The notes below the pieces were generated by a model that saw only the letters and a list, made by a program, of their open reading frames with translations, did no database searches and was not told the DNA's origin. The position numbers were made by a program, and so were the translations under genes. A stretch of DNA of 64,000 bases from Porodaedalea pini (taxonomy: Eukaryota > Basidiomycota > Agaricomycetes > Hymenochaetales > Hymenochaetaceae): positions 620,001 through 684,000 of the forward strand of contig NBAY01000005.1 of NCBI GenBank assembly GCA_002794775.1, read 5' to 3'. Below, piece by piece: positions 57,039-64,000 of this stretch. Within the stretch, counting starts at the first letter, position 1, and every line of letters starts with the position of its first letter.

Positions 57039-60000
57039 ATGTCTACTCAACATCGTCAGCAGCCATCGCGGCTCTTCATACCACCCATGCTTAATTCCCA
57101 GCTAGCAAACACAGTGGATACCCGGACAATGTTCTCGCCTGCCCTCCAGACTGCTCACCAGCCAGGATTTCCTCCTCTTCCTTCGGCACACCCGTTTAAC
57201 TCTGGCTTTCCTCTGCAAACCCCCATACAACCGTCATTCTTTCATCATCCGCCTAATGCGCCTCCGCGGCAGATGGTTCACGGCCACCGCGCGAATGGAA
57301 GTATAGCTCAGATTCCTTCTGTAGGCATGCACCCTCCGATGCCGATGACACCCTTTGGTTCCCAGTTTCCGCCGCAGATGATGCACAACGGAGGCCCGCC
57401 TAACGTTTCGGCGCAACCCTTCGTGCCGAAGAGCAGGCGAACACCATCCATGATTGGTGGGCCACCGAAAGCTGCACTGGGAGGTCCGAATAGAAAACTT
57501 AGTCCTCTTCCGCCTTCTTCGCAAGCTGCGGCTATCGCTGAAAAGGTGAAGACGAAGAGGATCCCAGTGAAGATCCCCCTCGAGTCAGAAGGCGACGAAG
57601 AGAGCGCGGACGCGTCGAAGAAGTCTCTTTGGTCAAGACGGCCTGTCGCATCTTCTGAACTTGAAGTTCCAACAGAAGTGCAACCTCCAGAAGTGTCCTC
57701 GGCGGCGTTGTATCCGGACGAAGATTACAAGAGACATCTTCCCCCCACAGTGGATGTGTTTCTCCCGGGCAAGGTAGATGCGAGCCACAAACTCGCTTTG
57801 GTGCACTACTGTAGACATCAGCTGATACATCTCACCTCTGATTTTAGGGTGCATGGGACGAAATGAAGCAACGAGAGATTGACGAGAAGTTAGAGAGGCT
57901 GGGGATTGAGCGAAGGTCTGAGATTGATCATCCAGAGATATTTGGTCCGCGTGGGCGTGCTGCTTCGGTGAGTGTTATTAATATCTCTTGTATTCCATTT
58001 GCTAACTGATATGAAACAGATATCTTCGCCTGCTGATCCTGCCTTACTGATATTCAAGCTCAATAAGTTGCACAAACAGCAGAGGGCTTCTGATTCATTA
58101 TCAACATCTCCCCAGCCTCATTCAACTTCTATATCTCCTAACCCTCTGCTCCCTTCACGTATGCAAGCTCATGGACATAGCATGTCCCTCGCGCAGGCTC
58201 CCGTCTGCCAGCAACCAGTATTTAATGGACTCGGTGCCAACTATGCTGCGGAGAAATCAAATGCAGCTGTCGATGAAGATGGGGTAGCTCAAACATCTTC
58301 ACCGCTCGGGATCTACGCGCCGCAAGGTCGGATTCCTGCTCAGCTTAACGTGCCATCGGCACCTTCGCGGACCGAGAGTCGTCCCGACTTCGCTCGTGGC
58401 TTTGGTCTAGATATTCCCGAGGAAGAAGAGGAAGAGGAGCCTCAGGAGGCTGAATCAGAACTTGCTGTAGATGCTACCATCGTTGAGCCACCCAAGGCCT
58501 TAGAAGATAACTTACCTGCATTGGATGCGACACAACCGAGCAACGTGCAAATGAACGTGGCCGCTTCAAAAGAGAATTCTCATACCCGACACGCGTCGAG
58601 AATTTCGGTTGCGCTATCCGTGGGGTCAGTGTCCAAGAACTTTGACGAGACGATGATGGGTCATAGCAGGCAGTCAAGTATGGCTATGCCAACTCATGGC
58701 ATACAACATAATCCTGAGGTTATAGCTGATCCGCTCAATGAATGGACTGGTTCAGAATCAGCCGAGGGTCTTTCTGACGATCAGGAGGTATGTTACGCAA
58801 TCGACTATGTTAATCCTTTATCCTTATCGATATTAAAAAGAGCATCGGCGAATGGTCAAACCCGTCGGATGAAGAAAGGGCTCGTCAAGAAAGGCTTCAT
58901 CGCCGATACTTACGCCGCATGCATCGCGAGACGCAAGAAGCCCCACGCAGGTTACCAGAATTCCCGAGGCCGCCTGAGGATGGGTACATCCCCCAGAGCG
59001 ACGACGAAGACATCATTTCCAATCCGAGCGACGAAGGCCGCCATATGGCTTTCAACGACCATGCCGTGAATGGGCAACATTATTCTCAGCCTTTGGCAGA
59101 CGCGAACGCTCGTGCTAGTCGCCCACTTCCTCCTTTACCGCACTCCCGCGATCCGTCCAACCAATATTCTTACTACGGTTCACTTTCGTCACATTCACGA
59201 GGGCCTTCTGATCACTTCTCAAGTGGACAGTTGAGTGTCCCAGCTTCCCGACCAGAATCGACTCACCACGTGAAAACACCAAGCATGTCGTCTACAAAAA
59301 AGGATCTTAACCCCTTTGCGAAGCCGTTTGTGTTTGGCACACGGCCTGGATTCGTACCTGCTGCTGCCCCCTCGTCTGTCCCCGCGTCTATTCAAAGTGA
59401 AGCTGCATCCTCGCCCGCGCAAGTTAGCGCGCCAACGCACTCCCGCGCTCCATCATTCGGTGCTTCACGAAGATTAAATGCAGCGGCACAAGAGTTCAAA
59501 CCCGGAGGGTTCACCTTCCGTCCGCCAGATGGCGTTCCTAAATTGTCCTTCCCAGAACCTGTCCCCGAAGTTTCTCGACCACTTCCCGAGCCTCCAATCA
59601 TTGGTATAACCAGAGCAGTGCAGGGCCGAGAGAAAAGGCAGAGGACAAGTATGTCGAACCTATCGTATGAGACGGATGAGACGGACGATGACGTGGGCCA
59701 TGATTCAATGGCTAGCTTCCGCTTCCCCGCTGCGCCCGAGCCTACAATGGTCTTTACGCGCTCGGCGCCAACATCGCCCTCTCCTGCAGTGAATCGTACA
59801 TCATCTACCCTTAACTCATCTGCGAAACCTTTCACCTTTTCTGGTTTTTCCAATCTCCCACCGGGTTTACCTCCTCTTCTCGGACAAGAACAGAGGTCAC
59901 TCACAGACGCTATCACTGCGACCGATTTGCTATCGATCGACGCGACGCGTGGATCTGCGCTCGTTGACGATCAAAAATCGCCCGAGCTGGCACTGCCCAA

Positions 60001-63000
60001 TATGCAGCGGCAGAAGAGAGCTCCGATCCCGCTCGATTTCAAGCATCCTATCTCCACTAATATGGTGCCCGCTGGTCTGTTTAAGAACCTAGTAACTGGG
60101 GATGTAGATAGTACTCGCGCTGCACGGGGACAGGGTGAGTTCTCCGAAGCTCGAAGCGATGTCTCTCTCGACGACTTGTCTATGCCTGCGATTTCTCGTA
60201 AGGCTACGAGACGCATGGCAAGGCCGGAAGACCTGGATGTCAGCCAGGATGAATTTGGTGGTGCATCAAGTGACGGTGCTTCGCGCAGTGGGCGAACCTC
60301 AGAGGAGACCCAGCCTAACAGTCCGGCATCTCGAAGTTCTATGGTACCTCCTGATGTTACGAGTTATAGCCAAGGCCTTCGTTTGGCAGATAGGCTCGAG
60401 AATCTTCTTGATCATAAGATTAACATACTCCGCAACGACCTTCTAGCTCAGCTCAGGGGTGGCGGATTCATCAGTGGCTCAACGGATGAATTGGTCAGAG
60501 AAGCGATGGCTATGTTCCGCACGCAGCTGCGTGACTCGGCGGCGAAGGGTCTAGGAGACAGTTCAATGGATGCGGGTGGAGAACTCGATTTCGAGATGAT
60601 CAGAGGCATTGTTGAGCAGGGTCACGAGGATACGCGCAGACATATCCAGGACGACCTTGCTATGATCTTGAAGGACATCAAAGATTCGGAAGGATCTACA
60701 GCACCTGAGTCCATTCTTGAGCTTGTCCGCGGCATGCAGGATCTGAGGGCCAATGTCCTGGCGTCGAGCGCCCATGTTTCTGAACGACTCGATGCAGTTG
60801 AGGCAGCTTCACCGTACTCCGTTGCTCAGGTGGACCGAGAGGGTCTTATTCTTGACATTCTCTCTGCATTGACGCCCCATCTTGCTGCCATACGTTCGGA
60901 ACCGATTGATTACGAGGGACTGACTGTGCAGCTCACGCAGGCAGTTAAGCCACATATCTCCCAACTGATTGATCTTGCCTCTGATAAGCGTGAAACTGCT
61001 GGATTAATTGCGGACCAGCTCGTGCCAATTCTTCAGTCTATTGTTTCGACTCCGACTGAATTTGACACAGGAAATCTCGTCTCTGAGATAACCGCTACTG
61101 TCAACAGGGTCATTGCTCCTATTGACACGCATGCCATCAAGGAGCAGGTCGCGGATCTCGTCGTCGAACGTTTGGATTCGCGTCTCGCAACTCGCGATAA
61201 TGACATTACGATCAATTTCGACAGATTGAAGAACAGAATCACGGAAGCCATTTCTCCTCTGCTTGGACATTTTGACAGCCTGAACGATGGTGTCAAAGCC
61301 CTTAGCTCCGGACAAAGCGCAATGTCTACCATGACCCTTGAGCTCTCTTCGAAACAAAATGATGCTGCGCAGGATTTGGTAGATCTTTTGGAGAAGCTGG
61401 GTGGCGTTACAGAGGCTCTTACGATTGTTCAGTCACTCGTATCACAGCAGAATGAGGCATCAGACGCTCGAACTCAGCAGCTCGATCGCATCGAGAGTTT
61501 TATCAGAGCCATCGATAATTCTGGTGAAGGTCTCTCGAAAGAAGAGAGGGAGGAGATTCTTTCTATCAATCGCGAAATGCTTGCTGGCCTCAGTCCCATT
61601 TCTGAGTCTATCACTTCTGCATTGTCATTTTCCGAGATAAAGCACGTAGAAATCCTCTCTCGCCTTCAGTCAATGGAGGACGCGTCGCAAGAAATGCGGA
61701 AACTCACCTTGCAGAATGCCGAACTTCAGTCGCAGCTTAATAAGGCGAGAGGGCAACATGGCCAGATTAGGGTTCACAACGACAATCTGACTGAGAAAGT
61801 CGCTTCCTTAGAAGCAGAACGTGATCAGCTTCGTACCAACGTTGAAGAATTACAGGCAGCTTCTTTGGCTCATGTAGCTGAATTTGCGACCCTAGAGGCG
61901 CGCAATGGCGAGCAGGAACGCGCCATGCATGCTGCATTGGACAGGCTAAAAATTTCCGATGTCAACGCTCAAACTTATCAAGAGCGCATTACCGAACTTG
62001 AGAAGGGTAATCGCGAGTTTACTCAGGAAAATCAGCAATTGAGACTGAAGGTACGCACTATGCTTTTCTATACGGCACACGTGAACTTACGCATAAATTA
62101 TAGATTGGCCGCCTTGAAATGCAATCCGAGTTCGCGGCGCAGGACAAAGAATCAGCTTTGCATGCTCTGAAGTTGCTGCAAGAAGAACGAGACCGTCTCG
62201 CCACCCAGCAGTCTCACTGGGAGGAGTTCCGTCACACGGCAGAGCAAATCGAGACTTTGACGAATCTCATCGGCAAGACGGAGTCCGATGAGATTGCAGA
62301 ATTGAAGCATATTAAGGATCAGAGCAAGATACTCGAGGGCGAGCACGCAGCACTTAAGAAGCGCTTCAAGGAGCAGGAAAGCAAGATCGCTAACATTGAG
62401 CGCGCGTCATCAACTGCACGACAAAATCTCGCTCAGGCTCAACAACGCTCTGCCGAATGGGAGAGGAAGGCTAGAGAATACGAGGGCGAAGTCGAGCGCC
62501 TCACAACTGCGCTTGATCAAGGGGAGCAGACGAAGAACCAGCTCGATGCTGACTATTCGTTAGCTAAACTCCAGCTAGAGGAAAGGGACGCTGAGAGTCG
62601 CATAGCTAAGGTACGTCGGGGTGTGTGTTATTCATCGCCTGTGTCAAAGACTAACGGTGGTTGTTACAGGATCGTGAGAGGAAATTCGAAGAACAGATCG
62701 CCTCGCTCAAGACTAAAATTAGTGGCCTCACCTCCGAGCTTGAAGAAGAGCGTAAAGTCGCACGTGCGGCTTCGAGCCAATGGCACAGATCTCATGAAAG
62801 ATCCTCTTCGCGCGTAAGTACAGAATACGAGGCCCCAGAGCCCCCAACCCCGCGTATCAATGGCAAGACCCTGCCGAAACCAGCGAGGCCGACTGCTGCG
62901 TCGCCTCCGCCGAAGACATCGACATGGGACTCCATGCATGCGCCGAGGAGCCTGCAGTCGTCATATGTCATGCCCTCGGCACCCCATAGTCAAAGATCGT

Positions 63001-63083
63001 CGATATACAACTCGCGGGCGCCTTCCCCGACGCCAAGCACCATGTCGGTTATAACACAGGGCGAAGACGGGTGGTATTCGTAG
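57039..63083 (+). CDS. Large disordered/coiled-coil protein of unknown function
   Basis: Six exons (57039-57773, 57848-57967, 58020-58787, 58841-62050, 62104-62610, 62670-63083) total 5754 nt, 1,917 aa. No catalytic domain is recognisable. Residues 1-900 are disordered, rich in Pro, Ser and His, with short conserved-looking blocks: PDEDYKRHLPPTVDVFLPGK, GAWDEMKQREIDEKLERLGI, SISSPADPALLIFKLNKLHK-like sequence and EWSNPSDEERARQERLHRRY. Residues about 1050-1500 are amphipathic helices (LRLADRLENLLDHKINILRN, repeated hydrophobic heptads). From about 1500 to 1830 a long coiled coil runs (LQNAELQSQLNKARGQ, LEAERDQLRTNVEELQ, ALKKRFKEQESKIANIERA). The tail is Ser/Pro-rich and ends QGEDGWYS. The layout fits a cytoskeletal, polarity or spindle-pole scaffold, but that is inference. 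Confidence 0.85.
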
Positions 63084-63937
63084 GAAGCACTCGACGCGAT
63101 TCTCTTTCGCCTATATTTTCCTTCTTTATTCTCATCACCATTGATGTCGTCACTCATTTGACAAGGGTGTTTGTATGTCGTCTGGTTGTGTTTCTTTCGT
63201 CCTCTTTTTTCAGTTTTCTTATCATGGATTCGGGCTGCACATATCTCCTCTCGCAATCATTTCTCCTAACTTGCATATTTCATTCCACTCCATGCTTGAT
63301 ATCCTCTGCCATCTTTGTCTCTCTTGCCCGTACACTCTACGGATTCGCCTCTCGCAGGTCGACTTTACACGGCCTGCGAACATACTTTGTCTTTTTAATT
63401 TTTTTTACCCTTGTTTTCTGTTACTCATATAATCCTCTCCGAGTCAAATGCGCTGTCGAGTTTTTCACGTCCACTGTCTTTTACCGTCGTTTCTCTGTTT
63501 AGTATACCCTAACAATGTGTACATTGACACTTGCAAGCTGCCTCTTGAATTCATTTCCAACATTGGTGAAATATCGCAAACTAGAGCATGTCGAAATGAC
63601 ACAGGAGTAAACGCACAAAGTGTAAAAACGCGTGATGCGTACTGACGTCTACGCGCCGCTAAGATGACCGAACTACCGACTCGGAGACTCGTTGCGGCGT
63701 GCGCACCGCCCCTTGCCATCCGACTCCATCGTAGTCCGCGACATCGGCGACGACATCGCACAGAGCCTCCAATTCGTACTCGGATCGTCCGAGCTGCCTT
63801 GTACTCACGACGTCCATCGCTGATTTCTTCCATAAGCATCATCGCAAGACGGTGCCAGACACGCGAAACGACTCTAGCTGACGCCTCACCTCAGTCGTCC
63901 CTCCGGAACTCACCCTCTTCACGACGCACACAACAGC
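63084..63937. other. 3' region of the large gene and 5' region of the next
   Basis: T-rich 3' UTR-like sequence to about 63650, then GC-rich, Arg-codon-rich sequence on both strands. A frame open from ATG 63664 to the window edge has shadow-like composition and I do not call it. Confidence 0.35.
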
Positions 63938-64000
63938 ATGATGGGGATCTTCGGCCAGGCCACCTCTGCGCTGCGTGGGAGGCCTCGTGGTGCCTCCGTG
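63938..64000 (+). CDS. Possible start of a gene cut by the window edge
   Basis: From ATG 63938 the frame reads MMGIFGQATSALRGRPRGAS and stays open to the last base. A pyrimidine-rich leader precedes it. Only 21 codons are visible, so neither the family nor the reality of the gene can be judged. Confidence 0.3.
   Translation, partial: MMGIFGQATSALRGRPRGASV

Noticed and set aside
62815..62826. Possible tiny intron GTAAGTACAG in the large coiled-coil gene
   Set aside because: Only about 10 nt, too short to splice; reading through keeps the frame.
63664..64000. Frame open from an ATG to the window end
   Set aside because: Arg/Pro/Ser shadow composition, and it competes with the more gene-like start at 63938; neither can be proven from the visible part.
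1..64000. CRISPR arrays, operons, rRNA
   Set aside because: The window is eukaryotic nuclear DNA; no regularly spaced repeats, polycistronic layout or rRNA sequence was seen.

Overview
This is nuclear DNA of a filamentous basidiomycete, most likely an agaricomycete. Genes are dense, on both strands, and cut by many 45-75 nt GT-AG introns. The proteins belong to fungal families, several typical of Agaricomycetes (DUF6534, DUF7704, copper-fist regulator, expanded UbiA-like enzymes). There are no operons, no CRISPR and no recognisable rRNA or tRNA genes. Families were named by recall of motifs, not by a search. For most genes I summed my exon lengths: the total is divisible by three and the joins rebuild conserved motifs, which supports the models.

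0-13 kb: a 750-bp inverted-repeat element (copy 1), a DUF6534 membrane protein, then two mitochondrial iron-sulfur assembly genes (NFU1-like and ISA1-like) flanking a small DUF7704 protein, and a copper-fist transcription factor. 13-30 kb: a 151-aa UBE2W-like E2; a lineage-restricted protein with a His-rich tract and a Cys-rich tail; a large secreted protein; a SAP30-like corepressor subunit divergent from chorismate synthase (ARO2); a small secreted Cys protein; copy 2 of the repeat element.

29-34 kb: a one-finger C2H2 protein divergent from a RanBPM/Gid1-like subunit of the GID/CTLH ubiquitin ligase. 36-43.5 kb: a tandem array of three UbiA-superfamily prenyltransferase-like genes in large duplicated units. 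Copies 1 and 2 are intact; copy 3 carries an 11-bp duplication that breaks its frame and has lost a conserved Asp. A short relic of a short-chain dehydrogenase lies between copies 1 and 2.

44-64 kb: GCN20-type ABCF ATPase (22 introns by my reading), a decayed region with a MYND-like finger, an AT-rich repeat stretch ending in a strong hairpin, DNA topoisomerase II (with a PIP-box-like motif in its tail), a 1,917-aa disordered/coiled-coil protein of unknown role, and possibly the first codons of another gene at the right edge.

Functional threads: iron-sulfur/copper biology (NFU1, ISA1, copper-fist), ubiquitin transfer (E2, Gid1), and amino-acid supply and its control (ARO2, GCN20). The most unusual items are the UbiA array with its freshly broken third copy, the long-inverted-repeat element, and a set of very small exons (3, 8, 9, 11, 11 and 15 nt). 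I saw no clear, entirely new multi-gene system.
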